Shown here one piece after another: positions 1 to 5,045 of a stretch of DNA of 6,958 nucleotides. Location of the stretch: assembly GCA_021827225.1 (NCBI GenBank), contig JAKAXG010000225.1, positions 1 through 6,958 on the forward strand, read 5' to 3'. The translations under genes and the position numbers were made by a program. This DNA is from Actinomycetes bacterium (GTDB lineage: Bacteria; Actinomycetota; Acidimicrobiia; Acidimicrobiales; Palsa-688). The stretch's first letter is position 1; each line of letters begins with the position of its first letter. The notes beneath the pieces are model-generated. The model saw only the letters and a program-made list of their open reading frames with translations, was not told the origin of the DNA and ran no database searches.

Positions 1-4
1 GTCG

Positions 5-1456
5 CTATAGCCGGCGGAACACCGCCGGATTGATCTCCCACGGAGGCCGGCGGCGGGGGAGGACCCGCTCGGCGCCGGCGGCCAACGACAGGAGCAGGTC
101 GTCGCTCCACGGCCGGCCCACCAGGGTGATGGCGAACGGCCGCCGCGAGCGGGGCCGGTACCCGGCCGGCAGGGCCACACTGGGCCAGCCGGCCCTCGCC
201 GCCCACGTGGCGCCGTCCTCGGCGGGGAAGACCGCCACGTCACAGCCTTCCAGCGCGGCGGCCATCTGGTCCTCGGCGTGGGCCCGGTCCCGGGCTCGGG
301 TCTCGACGTAGTCGGCCCGCCTGGCGTCGTGGTCGATGGCCAGCGCCGCGTCCACGTGGGCCTGCCCGTACTTGAGGGCCTCGGTGGCGTGGGACCGGTT
401 CCAGTCCCCGAGGGCCCTGAGCGACGGCAGGCCCGCCTGGCCGCCCAGGCTGGCCAGGTAGCGGTCGAACGCCGGGGCGAACTCGTAATGGAGCACGAAC
501 AGCTCGTCGGCCTCGTCGGCCGCTTCCAGCCTGCGGTCGGTCAGGTCGGCCGCCGCCCCGGCCAGGGCCTGCAGGGCCGCGGCGTAGGCGTCCCGCGCCT
601 CCCCGTCCTCCTCGGCCGGGCATCCCCGGGCCACCGCCAGGCGGGCCGCCGCCAGGGCGTCGGGCCGGGCCGTCCACGCCCGCAGCCGCCCCGCCGTCTC
701 CTCGGCCCCGTCGGTGCCGGGATCGGCTGGATCCGGGCCGGCCATCGCCGCCAGCAGGGCGGCGGCGTCGGCCACGGTGGCGGTCATCGGCCCGGCGGTG
801 TCCTGGCTCGGGGCTATGGGGACGATGCCGCCCCGGCTCACCAGGCCGAGGGTGGGCTTGAACCCGACCAGGCTCTGGTGGGCGCAGGGGCTGGTGATGG
901 ACCCGTCGGTCTCCGTCCCCACGGCGACGGGGGCCAGCCCGAGCGCCACCGCGCTCGCCGACCCGCTGCTCGAGCCGCTCGGGGTGAGCGCCACGTCGTA
1001 GGGGTTCAGGACCTGACCGCCGAGTGACGAGTAGCCCGAGGGCATGTCCTCGGTCAGGAAGTTGGCCAGCTCCGACAGGTTCGTTTTGCCCAGGATGACC
1101 GCCCCGGCCTCGCGGAGGCGCCCGACCAGGTGGGCGTCGGTCGCCGGCCGGGAGTCGGCCAGGGCCAGCGCCCCGGCGGTGGTGGGCAGGCCGGCGACGT
1201 CGATGTTGTCCTTCACCAGTACCGGGATCCCGTCCAGCGGGCCGCGGCGGCGGCCGGCCCGCTGGCGCTCGTCGCTGGCGTCGGCCTGGGAGTCGGCGTC
1301 CCCGCTCAGGCAGCGGACGGCGCCGAAGAAGCCGTCGAGGCGTCGGATCCGCTCCCGGCAGACCCGCACCAGGTCTCCGCTCGTGCTGCGACCGGCGGCC
1401 AGATCCTCCGCCAGGTCAGCCACGGGGGCGAAATGGGAGAAGTCAGCGCCGGTCAT
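5..1456 (-). CDS. Amidase-signature family hydrolase
   Basis: This 483-residue protein belongs to the amidase signature family, cytoplasmic serine hydrolases that split C-N amide bonds with a Ser-cisSer-Lys triad. All three residues are visible: Lys82 in VLVKDNID, Ser162 in the Ser/Gly-rich loop TPSGSSSGSAS (158-168), and the nucleophile Ser186 in GTETDGSITSP (180-190). The conserved segment VGFKPTLGLVSRGGIVP follows at about 197-213. The GTETDGSI form of the nucleophile loop, rather than GTDTGGSI, places it with uncharacterised bacterial and plant amidases and not with the GatA subunit of Glu-tRNA amidotransferase; no gatB or gatC is nearby. The length is normal for the family. Residues 240-400 are Ala/Arg/Asp-rich and less conserved, so the substrate cannot be read. 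The ATG at 1456 lies 6 nt after a TAGCTT hexamer, which supports a leaderless start, and there is no Shine-Dalgarno. It is divergent from the F420 oxidoreductase. Family assignment is certain; substrate is unknown. Confidence 0.95.
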   Translation of the reverse strand: MTGADFSHFAPVADLAEDLAAGRSTSGDLVRVCRERIRRLDGFFGAVRCLSGDADSQADASDERQRAGRRRGPLDGIPVLVKDNIDVAGLPTTAGALALADSRPATDAHLVGRLREAGAVILGKTNLSELANFLTEDMPSGYSSLGGQVLNPYDVALTPSGSSSGSASAVALGLAPVAVGTETDGSITSPCAHQSLVGFKPTLGLVSRGGIVPIAPSQDTAGPMTATVADAAALLAAMAGPDPADPGTDGAEETAGRLRAWTARPDALAAARLAVARGCPAEEDGEARDAYAAALQALAGAAADLTDRRLEAADEADELFVLHYEFAPAFDRYLASLGGQAGLPSLRALGDWNRSHATEALKYGQAHVDAALAIDHDARRADYVETRARDRAHAEDQMAAALEGCDVAVFPAEDGATWAARAGWPSVALPAGYRPRSRRPFAITLVGRPWSDDLLLSLAAGAERVLPRRRPPWEINPAVFRRL

Positions 1457-1462
1457 CGGGGG

Positions 1463-1468
1463 AAGCTA
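1463..1468 (-). promoter_or_regulatory. Putative -10 element of the leaderless amidase promoter
   Basis: TAGCTT on the minus strand fits the actinobacterial TANNNT -10 consensus. Six nucleotides separate it from the amidase ATG at 1456, so transcription would begin at or next to the start codon. No clear -35 hexamer is visible. A perfect 8-bp palindrome CACCGGTG (1470-1477) lies immediately upstream and could be an operator, though short G/C palindromes are common in such DNA. Confidence 0.6.
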
Positions 1469-1508
1469 TCACCGGTGGCATCCCGGTCCCGTTCCGGACT
1501 GCGCCCGG

Positions 1509-1514
1509 TAGATT
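1509..1514 (+). promoter_or_regulatory. Putative -10 element of the leaderless oxidoreductase promoter
   Basis: TAGATT fits TANNNT and lies 6 nt upstream of the ATG at 1521, mirroring the geometry of the divergent amidase promoter. The two hexamers are 40 bp apart, so a regulator binding between them could act on both genes. No Shine-Dalgarno precedes the ATG and no convincing -35 is seen. Confidence 0.6.
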
Positions 1515-1520
1515 CCGTGC

Positions 1521-2393
1521 ATGGAGCTCGGCCTGCACGTATCCAACTTCACCTGGCCCGGCGGTCCGTCGACGCTGGCCGACGACCTGGCCCGCGTCGC
1601 TGAAGCGGCCGAGGACGCCGGCTTCGCCAAGCTCAGCGTCATGGACCACGTGTGGCAGATCGGCCACATCGGCCCTCCCGAGCTCGACATGCTCGAGGCG
1701 TACACCACCCTCGGCTACCTGGCCGGTCGCACGTCCAGGATCACCCTGCTGGCCTGGGTGACCGCCGTGGTGTACCGGGAGCCGGGACTGCTGGCCAAGG
1801 CGGTGACCACTCTCGACGTTTTGTCCGGGGGACGGGCGTGGCTGGGCATCGGTGCGGCGTGGAACGACGCCGAGTCCCGGGGTCTGGGCCTGCCGTTCCC
1901 GTCCACCGCCGAGCGGTTCGAGCGCCTGGAGGAGGCCCTGCAGATCTGCCTGCAGATGTGGAGCGACTCCGACGGGCCGTTCGAGGGCCGCCACTACCGC
2001 CTCGAGCGCACCCTCAACTCGCCGCCGGCGCTCACCCGGCCGCACCCGCCGGTGATGATCGGCGGGTCGGGGGAGCGCAAGACCCTGAGGTTGGTCGCCA
2101 AGTACGCGCAGGCCTGCAACCTGTTCGTCGGGCCGGAGCTCGAGCACAAGCTGGACGTCCTGCGTCGGCACTGCGACGATGTCGGGAGGGACTACGACGA
2201 CATCATCAAGACCGTGATGGGCCCGCTCGATCCCGGCCCGCACGGCGAGAACGTGGACGAGCTCGTCGACTCCATGCGCCACCTGGCGTCGCTCGGCATC
2301 ACCCACTACCAGGGGTCGCTTCCCGAGGTGGCCAATCTCGACCGCATCGCCATCCTGGGGGAGCGGGTCATCCCGGCGGTGGCCGGCGCCTGA
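1521..2393 (+). CDS. LLM-class F420-dependent oxidoreductase (Rv1855c-like)
   Basis: This 290-residue protein is a luciferase-like (bacterial luciferase superfamily) TIM-barrel oxidoreductase, expected to use reduced deazaflavin F420. It closely resembles the Rv1855c-type subgroup as I remember it. Recognisable blocks are NFTWPGG (10-16), VMDHVWQIG (40-48), LLAKAVTTLDVLSGGRAWLG (90-109), IGAAW (110-114), ERFERLEEALQICLQMW (131-147), GPFEGRHY (152-159), and PHPPVMIGGSGERKTLRLVA (175-193). The Asp42-His43 pair and the GGSGERKT loop are typical cofactor-site positions in this group. Length matches the family and there is no signal peptide, so it is cytosolic. The physiological substrate is not known for the subgroup. 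The ATG start is supported by both the N-terminal family motif and the TAGATT hexamer 12 nt upstream. F420 use implies that the host makes F420, consistent with an actinobacterium. It appears monocistronic, with a strong hairpin after the stop. Confidence 0.95.
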   Translation: MELGLHVSNFTWPGGPSTLADDLARVAEAAEDAGFAKLSVMDHVWQIGHIGPPELDMLEAYTTLGYLAGRTSRITLLAWVTAVVYREPGLLAKAVTTLDVLSGGRAWLGIGAAWNDAESRGLGLPFPSTAERFERLEEALQICLQMWSDSDGPFEGRHYRLERTLNSPPALTRPHPPVMIGGSGERKTLRLVAKYAQACNLFVGPELEHKLDVLRRHCDDVGRDYDDIIKTVMGPLDPGPHGENVDELVDSMRHLASLGITHYQGSLPEVANLDRIAILGERVIPAVAGA

Positions 2394-2404
2394 CCCGGTG
2401 GCCG

Positions 2405-2461
2405 GCCGGCGGGGCGGCTGGGCCCCGGACCGTGGCCCCTCTGGGGCCGGGGCCCGCCGGC
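2405..2461 (+). terminator. Large GC-rich nested hairpin after the oxidoreductase
   Basis: A perfect 9-bp stem is formed by GGGCCCCGG (2420-2428) and CCGGGGCCC (2447-2455), flanked outside by GCCGGC (2405-2410) pairing with GCCGGC (2456-2461). An alternative inner hairpin, GGCCCC-TCT-GGGGCC (2434-2448), competes with it. The position, 12 nt after the stop codon of the oxidoreductase, suits a U-less intrinsic terminator of the kind common in GC-rich actinobacteria. No T tract follows, so termination is inferred from position and stem strength only. Confidence 0.55.
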
Positions 2462-2786
2462 GAGCGTCGGCATTCCCCTCTCACTCCCCTGCGTCCCCTC
2501 CGCCGCCGTCCCCTCCGCCGCCCGCCTCTCGCCCTCCCCCCCGCAACTTCATACCTTTTGCGGCTTTTGGTCCAGCCAAATCTGTACGGTTTCGGCAAAT
2601 CTGTACGACCAGAGGCCCTTCGTCTCCAACTCGGTCCCAGATGTGCCGGATCGGTAAGGATTTCGAGGCTCGCCGCCGGCGGAGGCGGACCCACCGGGCG
2701 TCAGCCCGCCGGCCCGCCGGCCCCCAGCCCCCGGCCGGCGCCGAACCGTCGCCGCCGGCCCCGGCCGGGCCGGGAGCGGTCCCCAA
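2462..2786. other. Gene-free stretch with an AT-richer island
   Basis: No credible gene lies here. Open frames exist on both strands, but their translations are Pro/Arg/Gly-rich low-complexity products of G/C codon bias and match no family. The ends are C- or G-rich. The middle (about 2547-2665) is markedly richer in A and T than its surroundings and holds the paired 12-bp direct repeat plus a short stem, TTTGG (2566-2570) with CCAAA (2576-2580). The island may be a regulatory region or an RNA gene that I cannot identify. Confidence 0.5.
2577..2607. repeat. Two direct copies of CAAATCTGTACG, 19-bp spacing
   Basis: CAAATCTGTACG occurs at 2577-2588 and again at 2596-2607, start to start 19 bp, in the AT-richer island. 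The first copy is the left half of an imperfect 20-bp palindrome centred on GTAC (2576-2595, 14 of 20 positions symmetric); the second copy is less symmetric. Paired copies of a 12-mer at this spacing look like tandem regulator-binding sites. The nearest downstream gene starts at 2834, which is far for a promoter site unless an unrecognised transcript begins here. TACGGT (2585-2590) inside the first copy fits a -10 hexamer. Confidence 0.6.
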
Positions 2787-2816
2787 CCGGCCGATGCGGG
2801 GGTCCCCGCCGGCCGG
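2787..2816. other. Palindromic hairpin just upstream of the 76-residue gene's promoter
   Basis: CCGGCC (2787-2792) pairs with GGCCGG (2811-2816), enclosing a second stem of GCGGGG (2796-2801) with CCCCGC (2804-2809). It ends 5 nt before the -10-like TAGAAG and so covers the -35 zone. It could be an operator or a terminator protecting the next promoter from read-through; the sequence does not decide. Confidence 0.4.
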
Positions 2817-2821
2817 GTGGG

Positions 2822-2827
2822 TAGAAG
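2822..2827 (+). promoter_or_regulatory. Putative -10 element of the small acidic protein gene
   Basis: TAGAAG lies 6 nt upstream of the ATG at 2834, the same spacing as at the other leaderless starts here. It lacks the final T of TANNNT. The overlapping AGAAGG (2823-2828), 5 nt from the ATG, could instead be a Shine-Dalgarno. The LysR gene has the same TAGAAGGCC string at the same distance from its GTG. Confidence 0.45.
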
Positions 2828-2833
2828 GCCCGT

Positions 2834-3064
2834 ATGGAACGCGCTCAGCAAGACATCACGCGCCCAGGCGACCGGGACGAGAGGGTGACGGAACGGGCCG
2901 ACGACTCCCCGGCCGAGGAGGAGCGCGCCGGCCGGATCGACCCCCGTGCCCAGGCGGCGGCGGTGCTGGCCGACAGCGACGAGCGCCAGTACGGGCGGGA
3001 GGAGACCGCCGGGACCGTCGAGCACCGGGTGGTCGACGGGGACGGTCCCGCCCGGGACCGCTGA
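2834..3064 (+). CDS. Small acidic hydrophilic hypothetical protein (76 aa)
   Basis: A 76-residue open frame encodes a strongly charged, hydrophilic protein with no membrane segment, signal peptide or cysteine. The composition is rich in Asp, Glu and Arg. A central segment DPRAQAAAVLADSDERQ (about 36-52) could form a short helix, and the C-terminal half carries TVEHRVVD (60-67). I recall similar short Asp/Glu-rich hypothetical proteins with an 'ILxDSxER ... VEHR' pattern in actinobacteria, but cannot verify this. Third codon positions are almost all G or C, as in the surrounding real genes. The start has the TA-N4-N6-ATG geometry. The next gene, a cupin, begins 39 nt downstream with its own promoter-like hexamer, so co-transcription is uncertain. 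Function unknown; it is probably partly disordered and cytosolic. Confidence 0.65.
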   Translation: MERAQQDITRPGDRDERVTERADDSPAEEERAGRIDPRAQAAAVLADSDERQYGREETAGTVEHRVVDGDGPARDR

Positions 3065-3069
3065 AATCC

Positions 3070-3086
3070 GGCCGGCTCCGCCGGCC
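3070..3086. terminator. Short GC hairpin between the acidic protein and the cupin
   Basis: GGCCGGC (3070-3076) and GCCGGCC (3080-3086) form a perfect 7-bp stem with a TCC loop, starting 5 nt after the TGA of the acidic protein gene. It may end that transcript. It also ends 5 nt before the cupin's TACGCT hexamer, so an operator role over the -35 zone is equally possible. No T tract follows. Confidence 0.4.
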
Positions 3087-3091
3087 ACCAC

Positions 3092-3097
3092 TACGCT
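3092..3097 (+). promoter_or_regulatory. Putative -10 element of the leaderless cupin promoter
   Basis: TACGCT fits TANNNT and is 6 nt from the GTG at 3104. No Shine-Dalgarno lies before that GTG, which favours leaderless initiation and supports this start codon. Confidence 0.55.
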
Positions 3098-3103
3098 TGG
3101 CCC

Positions 3104-3562
3104 GTGACCTCCACCGGCTCCTATGAAGAGTCCACGGGCGTCCGGGTGGTGAGAGCCGGGGCTCTCGACTCCAACACCCCCCAGACACCGGGCATGTTCC
3201 GCCAGGCGGCCGTGACCGGCGCCTCGGCCGGCGCCTCAGCGCTGTGGGCCGGGACCGTGTCGATCGAGCCGGACGCCCGGACTGGCGCCCACCACCACGG
3301 TGACCTGGAGAGCGTCATCTACGTGTTGAGCGGCCGGGCCCGCATGCGGTGGGGGAGCCGGCTCCAGTACGCCGCCGAGGCGGGGCCCGGTGATTTCATC
3401 TATGTGGCGCCCCACGTCCCCCACCAGGAGATCAATGCCGACCCGGCCGCGCCGCTCGAGTGCGTGCTGGTGAGAAGCGGCCAGGAGGCGGTGGTGGTGA
3501 ACCTGGACATCGACGCGGTGGAGGACACCCGCATCTCCTGGGTGGACGCCAACCACCCCTGA
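3104..3562 (+). CDS. Single-domain cupin protein
   Basis: This 152-residue protein is a small cupin (RmlC-like conserved barrel). Cupin motif 1 is GAHHHGDLESVIYVLSG (61-77), giving metal ligands His63, His65 and Glu69. Motif 2 is GDFIYVAPHVPHQEIN (96-111), giving His107. The complete 3-His/1-Glu set suggests a bound divalent metal such as Fe, Mn or Zn. Small cupins of this type act as dioxygenases, isomerases or ligand sensors, and the reaction cannot be read here. Residues 1-50 are an N-terminal arm, and LECVLVRSGQEAVVVNLDID (118-137) completes the barrel. There is no signal peptide, so it is cytosolic. The start is GTG, placed 12 nt after the TA of TACGCT. It converges with the LysR and small membrane protein genes on the opposite strand, with 45 nt between stop codons. 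Confidence 0.92.
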   Translation: MTSTGSYEESTGVRVVRAGALDSNTPQTPGMFRQAAVTGASAGASALWAGTVSIEPDARTGAHHHGDLESVIYVLSGRARMRWGSRLQYAAEAGPGDFIYVAPHVPHQEINADPAAPLECVLVRSGQEAVVVNLDIDAVEDTRISWVDANHP

Positions 3563-3572
3563 GCCCCCTGCC

Positions 3573-3591
3573 GGCCCCGGCCACCGGGCCC
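3573..3591. terminator. Weak hairpin in the convergent gap
   Basis: CCCGG (3576-3580) and CCGGG (3584-3588) pair around a CCA loop; after one C-C mismatch, GG (3573-3574) pairs with CC (3590-3591). It sits between the cupin stop and the stop of the small membrane protein on the other strand, where a bidirectional terminator would be expected. The stem is short and lacks a T tract. Confidence 0.3.
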
Positions 3592-3607
3592 GAGGTGAGT
3601 CCGGGAT

Positions 3608-3784
3608 TCAGCGGCGACGGTCCTCCCGGGCGTTCGCCAGGGTGGCCGCCGCCACCACGGCGAGCAGTATGACGGCCATGGTCGCGGCCACGTACAGCAG
3701 ATCCCAGTCCGAATTGTTCGGCGGCGCCGGTGGCTTGTAGGTGGCGTACCGCAGGAACGAAACGGCGAGTAGCGATGCAGCCAT
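3608..3784 (-). CDS. Small single-pass membrane protein (58 aa)
   Basis: A 58-residue frame runs from ATG at 3784 to TGA at 3608-3610. It begins with a short hydrophobic stretch, MAASLLAVSFLRY, then a Pro/Asn linker YKPPAPPNNSDWD (16-28). A strongly hydrophobic helix follows (about Leu29 to Ala50, containing YVAATMAVILLAVVAAATLA), and the protein ends with the basic tail REDRRR. By the positive-inside rule the C-terminus is cytoplasmic and the N-terminal part outside. The frame is closed upstream by an in-frame TAA 12 nt before the ATG. That TAA is part of TAACTG, which lies 6 nt before the ATG, matching the leaderless pattern of the neighbours. The gene follows LysR on the same strand with a 21-nt gap, so read-through from LysR is also possible. 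No homologue is recognised. Candidate roles are a small subunit of a membrane complex or a regulatory peptide. The hydrophobic pattern supports a real gene, but the short length leaves doubt. Confidence 0.6.
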   Translation of the reverse strand: MAASLLAVSFLRYATYKPPAPPNNSDWDLLYVAATMAVILLAVVAAATLANAREDRRR

Positions 3785-3790
3785 GAGCAG

Positions 3791-3796
3791 CAGTTA
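3791..3796 (-). promoter_or_regulatory. Possible -10 element before the small membrane protein
   Basis: TAACTG on the minus strand is 6 nt from the ATG at 3784. It follows the LysR stop codon (3806-3808) by 9 nt. It lacks the final T of TANNNT, and CTGCTC between it and the ATG has no Shine-Dalgarno character. It is supported mainly by the shared spacing. Confidence 0.4.
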
Positions 3797-3805
3797 CCCC
3801 GTCCG

Positions 3806-4738
3806 CTACTGCCGTACCGGCGAACACGCCCCGACGGTCTCGCGGGTGGTGTCGAGGAACGAGGCCACCACCCGGGACGGGTCCGCCCTCCGCCAGCACA
3901 TGCCGCCGCTGGTGGTGGGCGCCTCTTGCAGCCTGCGGAACTCAACACCCGGGAGCGGGAAGGACCGGGCCACGCTGGCCGGTACCAGCGCCGATCCGGC
4001 CCCGGCGGCCACCAGCAGGAGCATCGCCGTCGGCGAGGTGGCTTCCCGCAGGCCCCGGGGCGTCAGCTTGACCGACGACATGGCGGCCTGGATGTCCTGG
4101 CGTAGCCCCCGGGCGGCCTCGAAGGTGGGGACCAGCAGGGTCTCGGTCCTGAGCTGCATGAGACTCATCGGCTCCCCGCTGGGGTCGGTGCTCTCCGGTC
4201 TGGCCACGCACAGCTCCTCGCGCACGAGCTCCTCGTAGTCGAGGTCGTCGGAGGCCCCGGGCGACCGGACGAACGCTACGTCCACCTGCCGGTCGCGCAG
4301 CGCGTGCAGAAGGTGGCCGGTCATCCCCTGGCAGAGGTCGATGGCCACGTCGGGGAAGCGCTGGCGGTGGGCCCTGAGGCTCTGTGGGAGCACGTCGGCG
4401 GTCATCTCCGGGACGTAGCCGACGGAAATCCTCCCCACCTCTCCCAGCCCGGCCCGTCGGGTCCGATCCACTGCCCGGTCCAGAGCCGCCAGGACGACCT
4501 TTGCTTCCCGGAGGAAGGTCTCTCCGGCGTCGGTCATGCCCACGATGTGATGGTCCCGTTCCAGTAGCACCACCCCCAGGCGGCGCTCCAACTGGCGGAT
4601 CTGGTGGCTGAGCGGCGATTGGGCCATGTGCAGCCGTTCGGCGGCCCGCCCGAAGTGCATCTCCTCCGCCACGGCGATGAAGTAGCGGAGGTGACGGAAC
4701 TCGATCACTCCGGTCTCTCCGGTGTTCTGCGGAGGCAC
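3806..4738 (-). CDS. LysR-type transcriptional regulator
   Basis: This 310-residue protein is a LysR-family regulator. The N-terminal winged helix-turn-helix spans about 14-76: EFRHLRYFIAVAEEMHFGRA, then AERLHMAQSPLSHQIRQLER (recognition helix around SPLSHQIRQLE, 41-51) and the wing LGVVLLERDHHIVGMTDAGE. A linker helix (about 76-97) leads to the two-lobed effector-binding domain (about 102-298, starting RISVGYVPEM). The HLRYF-VAEE-HFGRAAERLH signature resembles the CatM/BenM/CbnR branch that controls aromatic-acid catabolism, but the inducer cannot be deduced and no such enzymes are beside it. Two starts compete. GTG 4738 is 6 nt after TAGAAG (leaderless). GTG 4708 (residue 11, giving 300 aa beginning at IEFRHLRYF) has a Shine-Dalgarno GGAGAG at 4720-4715 and matches the usual LysR N-terminus better. 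LysR proteins often control a divergent neighbour, but here the upstream gene is on the same strand beyond a hairpin. Confidence 0.95.
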   Translation of the reverse strand: MPPQNTGETGVIEFRHLRYFIAVAEEMHFGRAAERLHMAQSPLSHQIRQLERRLGVVLLERDHHIVGMTDAGETFLREAKVVLAALDRAVDRTRRAGLGEVGRISVGYVPEMTADVLPQSLRAHRQRFPDVAIDLCQGMTGHLLHALRDRQVDVAFVRSPGASDDLDYEELVREELCVARPESTDPSGEPMSLMQLRTETLLVPTFEAARGLRQDIQAAMSSVKLTPRGLREATSPTAMLLLVAAGAGSALVPASVARSFPLPGVEFRRLQEAPTTSGGMCWRRADPSRVVASFLDTTRETVGACSPVRQ

Positions 4739-4744
4739 ATCGGC

Positions 4745-4750
4745 CTTCTA
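4745..4750 (-). promoter_or_regulatory. Putative -10 element of the LysR gene
   Basis: TAGAAG on the minus strand lies 6 nt from GTG 4738; an overlapping TAATAG (4753-4748) could be the real hexamer and would place the start of transcription near 4740. Either way the message would begin at or near the GTG, making a leaderless start possible, or giving a leader of about 30 nt to GTG 4708. Confidence 0.5.
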
Positions 4751-4755
4751 TTACC

Positions 4756-4769
4756 CCGCTGAGCAGCGG
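4756..4769. promoter_or_regulatory. Inverted repeat in the LysR promoter, possible operator
   Basis: CCGCTG-AG-CAGCGG is a perfect 6-bp inverted repeat with a 2-nt centre, lying 5 nt upstream of the TAGAAG hexamer and so over the -35 zone. LysR regulators commonly repress their own promoters from such a position. It is not a clear T-N11-A LysR box, so assignment to LysR is only inferred. Confidence 0.35.
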
Positions 4770-4861
4770 ATCCTCGAATCATCCCCATCGCCGTCCCGGT
4801 TCCCGTCCCCCGCTGCTGGTCGATCCCCCGGCCCCGGCGCACCGGCCCGGCCCCCGGCCCC

Positions 4862-4934
4862 ATGGCACCCCCGGCCCCACGGCACCGCCCGGCCCGACGG
4901 CACCCCCGGCCCCCACGGCCCCGCCCCCGGCCCC
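4862..4934. repeat. Imperfect tandem repeat, about 18-bp unit
   Basis: Four degenerate units begin ATGGCACC, ACGGCACC, ACGGCACC and ACGGCCCC (4862, 4879, 4897, 4915), each continuing with a C-rich stretch ending GGCCCC, GGCCCG, GGCCCCC or GGCCCC. They sit in the 307-bp gene-free gap (4739-5045) between LysR and the YaaH-family gene. The remainder of the gap is C-rich low-complexity DNA plus the 4965-4997 hairpin. No coding function is supported in any frame; this looks like slippage-prone spacer. Confidence 0.6.
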
Positions 4935-4964
4935 CCGCCCCGGGGCGACCCCGCCGGGACGCGC

Positions 4965-4997
4965 AGATGGCCCGCCGGCGGGGCCGGCGGGCCATCT
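4965..4997. terminator. Perfect 15-bp hairpin downstream of the YaaH-family gene
   Basis: AGATGGCCCGCCGGC (4965-4979) pairs perfectly with its reverse complement (4983-4997) around a GGG loop. It begins 48 nt beyond the stop codon of the minus-strand YaaH-family gene. The stem strength and place suit a terminator, although no T run follows on the minus strand, as is usual for U-less actinobacterial terminators. It also insulates the downstream LysR gene from MFS/YaaH transcription. Confidence 0.7.
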
Positions 4998-5045
4998 CAG
5001 GTGATGCTTGCTTGTGTTGTTGTGCTGCGTTGGGCTGGGTGGTGA

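Noticed and set aside
278..1027. Long plus-strand open frame inside the amidase gene
   Set aside because: Its product is Gly/Arg/Pro-rich with no motif, while the minus strand carries the complete amidase catalytic triad.
1443..2306. Long open frame antisense to the F420 oxidoreductase
   Set aside because: The oxidoreductase has full family motifs in the other strand; the antisense product is a codon-bias shadow with no domain, and it would cover the divergent promoter region.
2577..2607. Direct repeats as an insertion target duplication or phage attachment site
   Set aside because: Only 7 bp separate the two copies, no transposase or integrase is nearby, and no tRNA end is present.
2398..3126. 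242-codon plus-strand frame spanning the gene-free region and the small acidic gene
   Set aside because: Pro/Arg/Ala-rich low-complexity product running through hairpins and repeats; the 2834-3064 frame has better codon bias and a start signal.
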